This document shows positions 12,291-23,637 of a stretch of 64,000 nt of DNA, one piece after another. Source of the stretch: Gigaspora margarita (lineage: Eukaryota; Glomeromycota; Glomeromycetes; Diversisporales; Gigasporaceae). Every line of letters starts with the position of its first letter. Position 1 is the first letter of the stretch. Under the pieces are notes generated by a model that saw nothing but the letters and a program-made list of their open reading frames with translations, was not told the origin of the DNA and did no database searches. The stretch is from assembly GCA_009809945.1 (NCBI GenBank), contig WTPW01000013.1, positions 400,786 through 464,785 of the forward strand. Reading direction: 5' to 3'. Position numbers and translations under genes: made by a program.

Positions 12291-13689
12291 TATTACATGA
12301 TAGCCTATTATTAACTATATGTTAATCTATTAATATTTTAATTTATTATAAATTATATAAATATATATTATATATATAGAAATATTGACTATCTGATATT
12401 TATATTCTAATGAATAATTGTTTTATATTTCTTTCATATTTGTTCAGTTTATTATGTTGCCACATACCTTGTACCACCATAGCTATATTAACATATATAC
12501 TTGATATTTTGGTGCTTGTATGAACTTGATAAAATGAGTTACTTGCCAGAAAACATATATGAATCATAATTAATAGTATAGATATTACATCATAGTATAA
12601 ACATTATGAGAAATAATTAAGCATATAAAGGATTGCTCTTGCTTTTAATTCACAATCTATTATATATTATATGAAATTATCCTTAAATAAAGATAATATA
12701 AATATTTATTCTTTTATATAATAACTGCTTAATATTAGTTCCTTTATTTTTCAAGTTCCTATCCTCTGACATGTCATTTATCATAGTAAAACTTGGCATA
12801 ATTAATAGAAACTTTCCAATATGCTAGTGACAATATATATCAAAATTGTATATTATTAACCAGAGAATCTTTATTTGAGAGAATCTATATAATTATGCAC
12901 ACTTTGATCATTCAGATATCTGAATAATAAAAATTTTTATTTATGCTCATGATCTTAATATTTTGAGTTTGATTTATTATATTAATATCAATGTATACAA
13001 ATATCTGATTACTAATATTTCATATACAATAATTCAAATAGTTGAAATCTTACAAATCTATTACTTATATTATAATACTCTTATTCAATATAGGCTCACC
13101 AATATTAGGTAATATCTAATTATTTTTTTTAATATAATAACCAAAATATTATCTAAGTTTTTTCAAAATATTGACCTTTTCAATATTTATCTAAAATTTT
13201 TTCATAAAAAATCAAACTATTTGACAGATTTTAGCAACATATTAACTAGTTGTTTAGTTAATAATATTTTGTTAAACTATCATTATGTAATATAGAAATA
13301 TCAGATAGCAGATAGTTTGCCTGATATTTTCATATTCAACCTGTATAAAAAATAATTGGAGATATTGAAAGTTATAAAGTTAGGTACTTCACCTTAGAAT
13401 TGGTACCTTATATATTCATTACTAATATACATTTACAGTACTGCTTATTACAGACTATCAAGTATGCATTATTATTTTAACTTTTATATTACCTTATATA
13501 GATTATGCATTAATTAGATTATGATATTCAACCAACATGTACCTAGTCACTAGTCATATGGGTACCAAAAATCATACAAAATTATATATATAATATTTTT
13601 TTTGCACTTCACAACCATGTGTTAATTTTATTAAAGGTTTAAGATAACACTAGTGATTATATAAACTATGTTCTAACAATAATGCAGGC
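12291..13689. other. AT-rich intergenic DNA
   Basis: No open frame with coding character, no clear terminal repeats and no RNA gene seen. Composed mostly of ATAT-rich and AATATT-rich sequence. Confidence 0.45.
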
Positions 13690-14390
13690 TATTACCCAGC
13701 AAAACCACTAGTGCCCAGGTATAGTTGTTGCAATGATATTTGTTAGTATCCAAGCTATATATATGGTCCTACACATATTTCTTTAAGAACAAATCCAGGT
13801 ACTCAGCTACCTCTTCATAATCTACTCTTTTAAAAATTTCTTCTTTGAGCTTCTCATAAAGAAGAATAAAACAAAGAAGAAAGATTAAAAGGGGCAAAAT
13901 ACAACTACCTAAATGAATACTAAAAAAAACCTAAATACATCCAGAATGAAAGATATAAAATAAAAGAAACCAAAAAAAAAAGCAAAAAAAATAGAAAATA
14001 AAAGTGCTAATACATGTAGACATTAATCAATAAAAATTATATAATACTGTATAAGTAAAACCTATTATGGTATTATATGTACAAAGAGAATTACTACATC
14101 TAAAGAAATAAAAATTTTTCACATGCCCTCAATATTTCAATATGTCATTCATTGTTTATTTGGATATAGTCACAAACTCACTTGTAATGGTACCAGTTTT
14201 AGTTTGGAAATGCATTTCTGATTTGAAAAAAGTAAACACTGCAAATTTTTTGGAGGGGATAAGCTAGAATTCCTACTTTTTGGTAAAAATTTTTGAAAAA
14301 CCCCAATGGGCAAAAGGATGAGAGAGTAGAGGTACCAAACATAAAAGAATTTGTAAGAAATATGCCATATATATAATATATCTCAAAACT
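13690..14390 (+). repeat. Dispersed element copy, inverted partner at 59090-59800
   Basis: This block is the reverse-complement homologue of 59090-59800. The word caggtatagttgttgcaatg (13717) matches the reverse complement of the block near 59770, and accaaaaagtaggaattcta, read on its minus strand near 14270, matches the 59200 region. The coding-like stretch that is open at 59058-59330 is broken here by stops. Confidence 0.6.
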
Positions 14391-14884
14391 AAGCTCCAGA
14401 ATCTAAGTCTAGTACTTCTTTGCTCAATTGTACTAAAGTCACAAAACTGGAAGAACTATCCATCAAGTCTGTTCAGAGAATCCCAGGTCCCTTCTTCCTG
14501 TAATATTTCAGTTTCTTAATAAATAACCTTAAGTCCCAGTTGCTATTTAGTAGAGCTAGTTTCATATTTTATATATTAAATATATGGTTTTTGTAGGTTG
14601 ATCTTCTTGAAAAATTTGATATAAGGGATCATCATAAAGAGTTGATTATGAAAATTATGGTTTTTGATATTTTAAATAAAATATAAATAAAAAATCAGCT
14701 TTGAATAAAATCGATTTACAAAATTATATGAGTACTTTGAAACATATATTATATATTGTATTTTAATCATTGCTTAATGCATGTTTAACTTGCTAAAAAA
14801 AGTAAAATTTTTAGATTTGCATTTTTAATCCTATTTAAAAAATTCAAGATTAATTTGAATTGTAATTAATAGCAGAAAACACTA

Positions 14885-16009
14885 TAAGGTGGATATGGGT
14901 ATTATTGTGCACTACCAATTATTATGACACACTACCAATATCTTATAATCTACTAATCAGAATTCTATAATTTTGGTACCAATCGGTTCTACTCAGTGTG
15001 ACAAATTAATTGGTACCAAAATTGTAGAATTCTGATCAGTAGATCACAAGATATTACCATTAAAGTAATATTTAAAGTAGATATGGGTATTATGCAATAG
15101 AAGCATTGTAGTGTGCAGCATTATCTCGTGAACCATCAATCAAATTAAGTAGTTTTGGCACCATTCAAATTTTTCACTGAGATGAATCGAATGGTACCCA
15201 AATCATGTAATTTTGACTGATATTTCTCAATATATCATAATTTAACCAAAATAAGTTGTGCAAACAAATTTTAAAATTAACATAAAATAATGAATAACTT
15301 TTGATAGACCAGTCCGTTTTCGATAATTTTACATCAAAATGTCTGCCTTGAAGAGGCGATTCCAACATGCCCAAACTCACTAAAATCCAATCACAGTATC
15401 ACAGGATTATTAAGGGTTTATTATTATTTTGATGTTTAACTAGCCTAATTTCATCAAAAACAATACAAAAACCTTAGTGATCTCATGATCCCATGATTGG
15501 ATTTAGCGAGTTTGGGCTTGTTGGAATTGCCTCTTCAAGGCGGACATTTTTGGTGATAAAATTATTAAAAAGGGACAAGTCTATCAAAAGTTATTTATTA
15601 TTTTATGCTGATTTTAAAATTTGCTTTGCGCAGCTTATTTTGGTTAAATTATGATATATCGAGAAATATCGGTCAAAATCACGTGATTTTGGTAACATTC
15701 GATTCGTCTCGATGAGACGAGTCAAATAATATCAAAATTGTTCGATTCTGATCAATAGATCTCAACAGATCATGAAAAATAGTATGCGCACCATAATTGG
15801 TACATGCATTATAATTTATTTTTTTTAATTTGTATTTTTTAATTAACGATATCTAATGATGTAGTGATTGGAATTGGATGATTTTGGTACCATTCGATTC
15901 ATCTTGATGAGACGAATCCAAGGGTACCAAAATCATTCAATTCTGATTGATACATCATGTATTATTGGTCAAAATACTTAACTGCGCTATAATACCCATA
16001 TCCACCTTA
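14885..16009. mobile_element. Foldback element with GAGAC-palindrome modules
   Basis: Ends taaggtggatatgggtatta (14885) and ...aatacccatatccacctta (to 16009) are inverted, and almost the whole 1.1 kb pairs with itself around about 15435. Arms repeat a module: a palindrome of the type ttcgtctcgatgagacga inside ggtaccattcgattc / gaatggtacc, and gcccaaactc-actaaatccaatca. It shares modules with 49213-50107 and 63420-63684. Non-coding; the 68-codon frame on its minus strand lies wholly within the hairpin. The homologous site in copy B lacks it. Confidence 0.8.
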
Positions 16010-16066
16010 CATAATATAGGACTGGATGGTGTACGTATTATACATGCCAATTTTTACTTCAATATA

Positions 16067-16231
16067 CAGTCAAACTTCAATATAATCACTATTGATATAT
16101 AGTCACAAATTATAAAATATTATATATTTTTATTTTACTAATTATTATAAAACATAAAAACATTAATCTCTAAATAGTTACTATCACCTTAGTCACATTA
16201 AATTTTGGTTACCAACGCAAAGGTTTGACTG
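16067..16231. mobile_element. Tigger/pogo-like MITE, TIR CAGTCAAAC, TA target
   Basis: Begins cagtcaaacttcaatataat and ends ...caaaggtttgactg, with TA at 16065-16066 and 16232-16233. 165 bp, non-coding. Same terminal type as the elements at 33179, 36836 and 58163. Absent from the matching position in duplication copy B (about 23085-23095). Confidence 0.8.
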
Positions 16232-16539
16232 TATAAAATAAACCTGATCATATTTTAACAAAATTTATATATAGATTAATTGTAATTGATTATTGTATAA
16301 CATTTAGCTCAAATAGTTTTATTCGTTACCATAAACTAGATATAATTTTATATTTTTTTGCATCTCTTTTTCTCTTGCTCTCAAAAGTTTACTGTAAATT
16401 TTAATGAATATAAATTTAATTTAAATTTAACATTTTTACAAAAATATGCTTAAATATAAATTAATATAATATACAACTATTTAATGTAATTTACAACTAT
16501 TTATATAACTACATATTTTTATATTCTAATTTATTTTAT

Positions 16540-18730
16540 TTATTGTATAATTTTTATATTTGGATTGTTTGATGTTAATTTAAAACTATTGTTATTATAA
16601 TAAACAAAGTTTGTCAGCGTAGAGGTTTTGTAAAGTGCATATGCTAATGCATTTCTTCCTTCTGAATTAAGTTTATTTCCTCGAAGATCTAAAGAAGTCA
16701 AAGTAAAGTTTTTGCAAAGCGCATCTGCTAATACTATTCCTCCATCTGATGAAATATTATTATTTCTAAGGTTCAAATATATCAGTGTGGAGTTCTGGCA
16801 AAGTGCATATGCTAATGCTTTGCCTCCTAATCCAAGATTATTATTGGAAAGATTCAAATCTTTCAATGTGGAGTTCTTGCAAAGCGCATCTGCTAGTGCT
16901 TTTCCTCCTTCGGATCCAAGATTATTATCTTGAAGATTCAAAAAAGTTAATGTTGAGTTCTTGCAAAGTGCATCTGCTAATGCTTTTCCTCCTTCAGATC
17001 CAAGATTATTGTGTCTAAGATTCAAAGAAGTTAGTGCAGAGTTCTTGCAAAGTGCATCTGCTAATATTTTTACTTCTTTTGATCCAAGGTTAGTATATCT
17101 AAGATTCAAGGAAGTTAGCGTGGAGTTCTTGCAAAGTGCATCAGCCAATGCTTTTCCTCCCTCTGGTCCAAGATTATTATATTCAAGATTTAAATTTTTC
17201 AGCATGGAGTTCTTGCAAAGTGCATCTGCTAATATTTTTCCTCCTTCTGATCCAAGGTTATTATATCTAAGATTCAAGGAAGTCAGCGTGGAGTTCTTGC
17301 AAAGTGCATCTGCCAATGCTTTTCCTCCTTCTGACCCAATATAATTATATCCAAGATTTAAATCTTTCAGCGTGGAGTTCTTGCAAAGCGCATCTGCTAA
17401 TTCTTTTCCTTCCTTTGATCCAAGATGATTATAATTAAGATTCAAAGAAGTCAGCGTGGAGTTCTTGCAAAGTGCATCTACTAATGTTTTTCCAACATAA
17501 TTATTGCTAAGATTCAAATCTTTCAACGTGGAGTTCTTGCAAAGAGCGTCTGCTAAAGCTTTTCCTTCTTCTGAGTAAAGATTGTTCGAAGTAAGATCCA
17601 AAAAAGTCAACGTAGAATTCTCGCAAAGTGCATCTGCTAATGCCTTTCCTCCTTTTGATACAAGATTATTATTATAAAGATACAAAGAAGTCAGTGTGGA
17701 ATTCTTGCGAAGTGCATCTGCTAATGATTTTCCTCCTTCTGATCCAAGATCATTATCTTCAAGATTCAAAGAAGTCAATGTGGAGTTTTTGTAAAGTGCA
17801 TATACCAATGCTTTCACACCTTCTGGTCCTAGACTATTCCAACCAAGATTCAAAGAAGTCAGCGTGGAGTTCTTGCAAAGTGCATTTGCTAATGCTTTAC
17901 CTCCTTCTAATCCAAGATTATTACATCCAAGATTTAAATCTTTCAGCGTGGAGTTCTTGCAAAGTGCATCTACCAATCCTTTTATTCCAGATTGCTTGAA
18001 AAAATTATTTATAAGGTTGACGTTAATACTGCTAAGATTCAAGGAAGTCAACGTGGTGTTCTTGTAAAGCACGTTTGTTAACTCGGTTATTTCTTTTGAT
18101 CCACAATTATAATGAGAAAAATCCCATTTTAAACCACTTTCTTGATCTTCAACATTATGCGGGCAGTATTTGAGTATTTCTTCAGAAAGTTCCAATGCTT
18201 TGAGAAATTCACCTCGCTTAAGATATCCAATTGCTTCATTTCTCCAATGTTTTGTAATTTGTTGACTAATTTCAAATAAACCAATTTCATCAGCTGCGAC
18301 AAAAATGTCTAAAAGGTTAACTTCATTATTATTGGAAAATGTTCCTGTATAAATATATCTATTCATTTTATGGAAAATAGAACAACATTTCAATTTAACG
18401 TCACAGAAAAGATTTTTATTTATATGTAGAAAGCATTTATTAGGTTGCAGACAATTGAATTTAAATGTAACGGAAAAATTAAACTTACTTTAAAAGAATT
18501 TCAAACACAGCTGGAGAAATATTAGGTTTATCGAAAATTATAAAACCATCTTCTCTCCTTGCCCATCGTGATGATAATGCAATTTTAAAATAATCTGATT
18601 TTTCTGATAAGGTAATAGAATTAGCTTTAAATTCTTTAATATTTGGTTTTTCACCAACTTTAATTTTTACATCAAAATCTTTAGGATTTTCAAGTAAATT
18701 TGAAAATTTTTGAATAGATTCATTATTCAT
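16540..18730 (-). CDS. BTB-TPR-LRR protein, gene 1 (two exons)
   Basis: Spliced CDS complement(16540..18358, 18489..18730), 686 residues; intron 130 bp, donor GTAAGT, acceptor ATAG, phase 2 in codon 81. Start chosen at MNNESIQKF, which all four paralogues share (MNN..IQ.FSNL); an in-frame ATG 5 codons upstream is not conserved. BTB/POZ about residues 18-112 (DFDVKIKVGEKPNIKEFKA, then YIYTGTFSNNN). A single TPR-like motif lies at about 120-152 (LKRGEFLKALELSEEILKYC, then P). About 17 LRRs of 28 residues follow from about 165 to 660 (pattern ADALCKNSTLTSLNLxxNxL, then GSEGGKAL), ending in a decayed cap. Repeat 7 is short. The BTB helix His found in the paralogues is Asn37 here. Like gene 2 it lacks the roughly 40-residue segment after FEIS present in genes 3 and 4. 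Probably a Cul3-type adaptor, by inference. Confidence 0.9.
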
Positions 18731-19219
18731 GGTTGCGAGTAACAATAAAAAATGAATACAATACGCGCAAAAAGGTGATTTCTTCTATTGTTAGTCATGT
18801 AATACAAACCTTAATTATGGTATAACGATGTCCACTGTGCAGACTGTGCCGCATTTCACTATGCAGCTTGCGCAGAATTCTTGAGAAACTGCGCAGTGCA
18901 ATTTTTAAAATTCAGCGAGGATAATTCTGGTCAACTGGTATAATTCCGGCCAGCTTGCATAATTATGTAGACTGTGCAGTAGATTCGAAAAAATCTTGAC
19001 TTGCCCATTCCTAGAAATAATCTGTGAATCTATGGCGTACGTGCGTATGTATCCAATCAATTTAACATGATCGGGTTATTATTCCTTAGTGATAGATATT
19101 AGATATCGGTGGCATCCGACAAATATACGTATTATTTTTATAATATAAGGAAATTAAATTCTTTTGTTATGCTAATACTTTGATAGTATTCAAAATAAAT
19201 TTTTTGTAAAGAAATTTAA

Positions 19220-19560
19220 AAAACGGTTATCGTAATATGAAGAATTTCTTACAGATATTGATAAAGTATCGCTAATTGATCAGAATAATGAGCTTGAACT
19301 ATATGGTCATGAGCTTGCTTCCTAACAATTAAATCTTATTGAAAATCACACACAGAATTAAACCAAATATTAAAAATTAAACTAAATAATTTATTCGTAA
19401 TTAAATTCGTGGAATGGTATATATGGTTGTGAAATGTCTCTCATAGATTTTGGATGCTAAACCAAATAATGTGCTTGCATTTTCATCTGTAGGCATGTCA
19501 CAAAATTAAAAAGTTATTAATACTGGGATTCTAAGTAAAAACGTTCTGAATCTCCAAAAC
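19220..19560 (+). repeat. Dispersed repeat 5' of gene 1 with a short conserved frame
   Basis: Inverted homologue of 28480-28920 and of 53700-54130. At 19236-19325 the + strand reads YEEFLTDIDKVSLIDQNNEL and continues ELYGHELAS before a TAA. The copy 5' of gene 2 keeps nearly the same peptide with mostly conservative changes, suggesting the C-terminal end of a former protein. Family not recognised. Confidence 0.65.
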
Positions 19561-19725
19561 CTTCTGCTAGCTAAAATTTGAATTTTTATACTTGTTCTTT
19601 ATCTTAATAACTTAACCCTAAATTTTGATAGTAAATTAAATATACAAAAGCAACCAAATTTTTATAGTCTAGATTAAGGGTTTTCTCAAGCAACTTTCTC
19701 AATGTGATTTGTTAATTATTGCGAC

Positions 19726-20321
19726 TAGTAATGCAAACGGCTCGGCTCGGCTGACTTATGGCTTGCATCGACCAATCCTAACTGATCTTTCGGCTCCAAA
19801 GGCGAGAGCCGAGCCGTTTGTGAGCCGGTTAACCTCGATCTGAGCCACAATCTATATAAGGCAACTATTCAATCAGACATGAACACGAAAATTATTTAGT
19901 GTAAAAGTAAAAAGTTTAAGCTCAAATATGAAAGGAATCTATGTCCAACCTATATTAATAATAACGCAAGATCTATTAAAATAGTTGGCATTAAATGTTA
20001 GCCGGCATAACCTTTAATTAATCTGATCATCTATTTAGCTTGCATTTGACATATAGCTCGGAAATACCAGGTTTTTTTTTTTTTTTTTTTTTTTTTAGCG
20101 AAAGTGAGTTTTTACGATTAGTAAAACTTACATTGGCGATGTCATGTTATCCAAACTATTTGAGACGATCCAAATTCTTTGGGTAACATCACTAACTTAT
20201 ACATCACTGTATTACCCGAACAATTAAATAAAATTATGGATAATGGTCATGTAATATGAATTTATCGGTTTGCTGCTCCATGCTCGGCTTCAAGATTTAA
20301 AGCCGAGCCGTTTCATCACTA
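19726..20321. mobile_element. hAT-like non-autonomous element, TIR TAGTrATGnAAACGGCTCGG
   Basis: Left end tagtaatgcaaacggctcgg (from 19726); the right end is inverted (ccgagccgtttcatcacta, to 20321). Subterminal words repeat ggctcggct / agccgagcc. The 8 bases outside (attgcgac and actgtgat) agree at 5 of 8, and all three differences are C/T, as expected for an old 8-bp target duplication. Interior non-coding with a T-run at about 20072-20096. Superfamily inferred from TAGTG-type ends and possible 8-bp duplication. Confidence 0.65.
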
Positions 20322-20754
20322 ACTGTGATTAAAGCTGTTGACATTAGTATATCAAAGCAACATATCAGTCGTCACGCAGATCAGGTGAATAAATTTTTTA
20401 CTATGAAATTTGAGTGATCGACACTCACATGAAATTCTCAATTTTCATAGTAAATTACAACGGTAGGCCATTTTCAATCGTCATTTTCAGGGGTTTCCTA
20501 AAAGGAAACCACATTTTGGACAACACGAAATGATTCGGCAAGATAATTGCTTTATTTATCCTTATATTCAAAGTAAGAAAATAATAATCTCGAAAAGAAT
20601 CTCGCCTTCGAAGATGCCCTTTTGTTTTATACTTTATAGTATTGTAAGTCAAATAAACTTCATATTACTGTAAAAATTTCTACGAAGTTAGCGGTAAACT
20701 TTTGCACTGATTTAAAAACACAACCATATAAGCTTACAAACCGTTAACAGCCTA
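20322..20754. other. Intergenic spacer
   Basis: Nothing recognised. A 65-codon minus-strand frame at 20455-20652 shows no family signature and no support from neighbouring copies. Confidence 0.4.
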
Positions 20755-21001
20755 TTTTTTAGGAAGAAAGAAAAGCATTAACTGATGCACTTGCAAGAAT
20801 GCCGCATTGACTTGTTGGTTTAGAAGAATGAAAAGCACTAATTAATGCACTTTGCAAGAACACCACATTGACTTCTCTGCCTCTTAAAATTGATCAGAAG
20901 TACAAAAAGCATTAGACGATGCACTTTGCAAGATCTTGCAAGAACACCGTGCTGATTTTAATTAGAATAACAAATAGAAGGACAAAAAGCACTTTGCAAG
21001 A
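20755..21001 (+). pseudogene. BTB-LRR-family LRR relic running into the gap
   Basis: The + strand repeats the family's LRR signature in decayed form: gcattaactgatgcacttgc, then aagaatgccgcattgactt; gcactaattaatgcactttg, then caagaacaccacattgactt; gcattagacgatgcactttg; and a last gcactttgcaaga. These read ALINALCKNTTLTSL and similar, separated by stops and frameshifts, with spacing shorter than the usual 84 bp. The orientation is opposite to genes 1 and 2. The relic is cut by the unsequenced gap, so its extent is unknown. Confidence 0.7.
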
Positions 21002-21806
21002 NNNNNNNNNNNNNNNNNNNNNNNNNNNNNNNNNNNNNNNNNNNNNNNNNNNNNNNNNNNNNNNNNNNNNNNNNNNNNNNNNNNNNNNNNNNNNNNNNNN
21101 NNNNNNNNNNNNNNNNNNNNNNNNNNNNNNNNNNNNNNNNNNNNNNNNNNNNNNNNNNNNNNNNNNNNNNNNNNNNNNNNNNNNNNNNNNNNNNNNNNNN
21201 NNNNNNNNNNNNNNNNNNNNNNNNNNNNNNNNNNNNNNNNNNNNNNNNNNNNNNNNNNNNNNNNNNNNNNNNNNNNNNNNNNNNNNNNNNNNNNNNNNNN
21301 NNNNNNNNNNNNNNNNNNNNNNNNNNNNNNNNNNNNNNNNNNNNNNNNNNNNNNNNNNNNNNNNNNNNNNNNNNNNNNNNNNNNNNNNNNNNNNNNNNNN
21401 NNNNNNNNNNNNNNNNNNNNNNNNNNNNNNNNNNNNNNNNNNNNNNNNNNNNNNNNNNNNNNNNNNNNNNNNNNNNNNNNNNNNNNNNNNNNNNNNNNNN
21501 NNNNNNNNNNNNNNNNNNNNNNNNNNNNNNNNNNNNNNNNNNNNNNNNNNNNNNNNNNNNNNNNNNNNNNNNNNNNNNNNNNNNNNNNNNNNNNNNNNNN
21601 NNNNNNNNNNNNNNNNNNNNNNNNNNNNNNNNNNNNNNNNNNNNNNNNNNNNNNNNNNNNNNNNNNNNNNNNNNNNNNNNNNNNNNNNNNNNNNNNNNNN
21701 NNNNNNNNNNNNNNNNNNNNNNNNNNNNNNNNNNNNNNNNNNNNNNNNNNNNNNNNNNNNNNNNNNNNNNNNNNNNNNNNNNNNNNNNNNNNNNNNNNNN
21801 NNNNNN
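21002..21806. other. Assembly gap (805 N)
   Basis: Run of N; two uninterrupted frames across it are meaningless. The left edge lies inside LRR repeats and the right edge begins with A14 and a gagaga run, so both sides are repeat-like. Single N's also occur at 47185 and 47192-47194. Confidence 0.99.
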
Positions 21807-22849
21807 AAAAAAAAAAAAAAGAGAGAGAGGAAAACCAATTAGAAAAATCGCAATCTATATAATATAAAATGGGTTTTCTTAATTTTCTCTACATTTTTAT
21901 AAGTTACCCTTCTTTCAAAGATGCATTTTAAAGAAAGTTCTCGCTCGTGCGCATCTAACAAGCTATTTTTCAAGTCAAGATCTTAAAAACTCCAAAAGAA
22001 TCATGCGAGAGAAGGCAAAATAATTGCCCATCTTTGAAAAGGTTGCACATTACCTGGTGGGGTTGGTTTTTTATTTTCTTTATACCGTTCGATTCGTTGA
22101 AGCCCTGCCAACTTATTTGTCTTAAGGAATGTTATGTGTTATGACTAAGACTTTAGGAGAAAATTTTAAAAACGTGATTTCGTCGATTTGTGTAATTTAT
22201 GAAAATCATATGATAAAAAATTAGATGTGACATCTCGATCGACTGATATAGCATTATTGACGTATTGACGTCACTGCCTAAATTTTATATGACGTACGTG
22301 GATGACGTAAGAGTGACGTATTACTAATTAATTGATTTGCAAATGTAATATATAAATTATAAACCAAATTAAACCCGATTTAAGGTTAGGGTTAGTGTGA
22401 GCTTTGGGATTGGAAGGGTTATAGTTTATAATAAAATTTTGCAAGGAATATTTTTTGTTAGAGCCCGAAGAGTGGTTTCATAAGCAATATTTAAGTTATC
22501 ACACTAGTGTACAAATAGTAATTGGCTAAATAAAAATATCCTTCCTATTATTATAAAATTATCGTCGGTCACGAGTATCTCTTACAACCATTTTTTTCAT
22601 GTATGAAAAAATGATGGAAATTATTATAGACTGTAAGAATATTGATACGACACAACGTATCAAGTGTTTGTTTGGTAAGCATGAGTGTTTAAATGAATTT
22701 TAACTTTTAGAGGCATGTGTTCGTACTTATTTAATGCGAATAAAAAAAGATTCAATTGCGCTTTGCCATTTTTGATTTGCTATATTCAAAACCAAGGTTG
22801 CTTAAAGCCAGGTACATCACGAGATTAGCCGATATGTAATAAATAAAAA
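21807..22849. other. Non-coding DNA with TGACGT cluster and a CCCTAA-type core
   Basis: No gene seen. At about 22258-22322 the motif TGACGT occurs five times in about 65 bases (ttgacgtcac, tgacgtacgt, atgacgtaag). At 22382-22480 lies a minus-orientation copy of the shared element core (aaggttagggttagtgtgag, then aaaattttgcaaggaatatt and tttgttagagcccgaagag). Terminal repeats for an element here were not found. Confidence 0.5.
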
Positions 22850-23211
22850 ACATCAGCTTTGAATAAAATCTGTTTACAGAATTATACGAGTAGTTTGAAA
22901 CTTATATTATATATTGTATTTTAATCATTGAAATTATATTTAACTTGCTAAAAAAAGAAAAAATAAAATCGTTGAATTTGTACATTAATTATGTTTAAAT
23001 AAATTCAAGATGAATTAGAATTGTGATTAAAAGTTGAAAATACTATTATAAAGATTTGGATATAATTATATTGCGTTAATTTTTTTACTTTAAACATATA
23101 AAACTAGGCCTGATCATATTTTAGACAAAATTTTACTATTGAACTAATCATTTTATTTTAATTAATCGACATGAAATTTTAACTCAGATAGTTTTATTAT
23201 ATGAATAAATG

Positions 23212-23421
23212 TATTTGTCACCCCGTTACACATTTATTTGTCACCTCCAATAAGGTCATATCAAAGTTAAAGTAGGATTAGGTTAGGGCTAGGGTCAAGA
23301 TTAATAAAGAATTGCGAGAGGATCATTTTTTGTTAGAAGTACAATAGGTATTATCTTAGTAAAATTTTGAGTTATAAATAAAGCAGTGACAAATAAGCGT
23401 GTCACGGGAGGGCGACAAATA
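23212..23421. mobile_element. MITE, TIR TATTTGTCAC, with TTAGGG-type core
   Basis: Starts tatttgtcaccccgttacac and ends ...gtcacgggagggcgacaaata. The interior reads attaggttagggctagggtc, then gaattgcgagaggatcattt, matching the element at 38745-38945. Inserted in the 3' flank of gene 2; the matching flank of gene 1 lacks it. Confidence 0.75.
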
Positions 23422-23637
23422 GATTCCTACATATTATATAAGTAGATATAAATTTATATTTTTTGCATCCCTCGCTTTCGCTCTCAAAAAGTTTACTGCA
23501 AATTTTGACGAATATAATAAATCTAAATTTAATTTAAATTTAATATCTTTACAAAAATATATTAACATATAATTTAATAAAATTTACAATTATTTATATA
23601 ACTACATATGTTCATATTTTAATTTATTATATTGTAT

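Larger units (their letters stand above)
14680..19040 (+). repeat. Segmental duplication copy A (holds gene 1)
   Basis: Homologous to 22850-27180 in the same orientation. Shared blocks run from the 3' flank (atcagctttgaataaaatc at about 14694 versus 22852; aacctgatcatattttaaca at 16242 versus 23109; ctctcaaaagtttactgtaa at 16378 versus 23480) through the BTB-LRR gene to the 5' flank (cagtagattcgaaaaaatct at 18978 versus 27117; taatctgtgaatctatgg). Copy A carries the foldback at 14885-16009 and the MITE at 16067-16231, both absent from copy B. Confidence 0.8.

Noticed and set aside
15174-15380. 68-codon minus-strand gene
   Set aside because: It lies entirely in the arm of the 1.1-kb foldback, and the opposite arm destroys the frame.
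16712-18067. Plus-strand frames antisense to gene 1 (MQSASANAFPPSDPRLL-type repeats)
   Set aside because: They mirror the 84-bp LRR unit on the other strand and recur in every BTB-LRR gene (also 24482-25498, 35421-36132, 55891-56115 minus). No independent coding evidence.
20912-21842. Two frames of about 307 codons across the N run
   Set aside because: They are almost entirely unsequenced bases.
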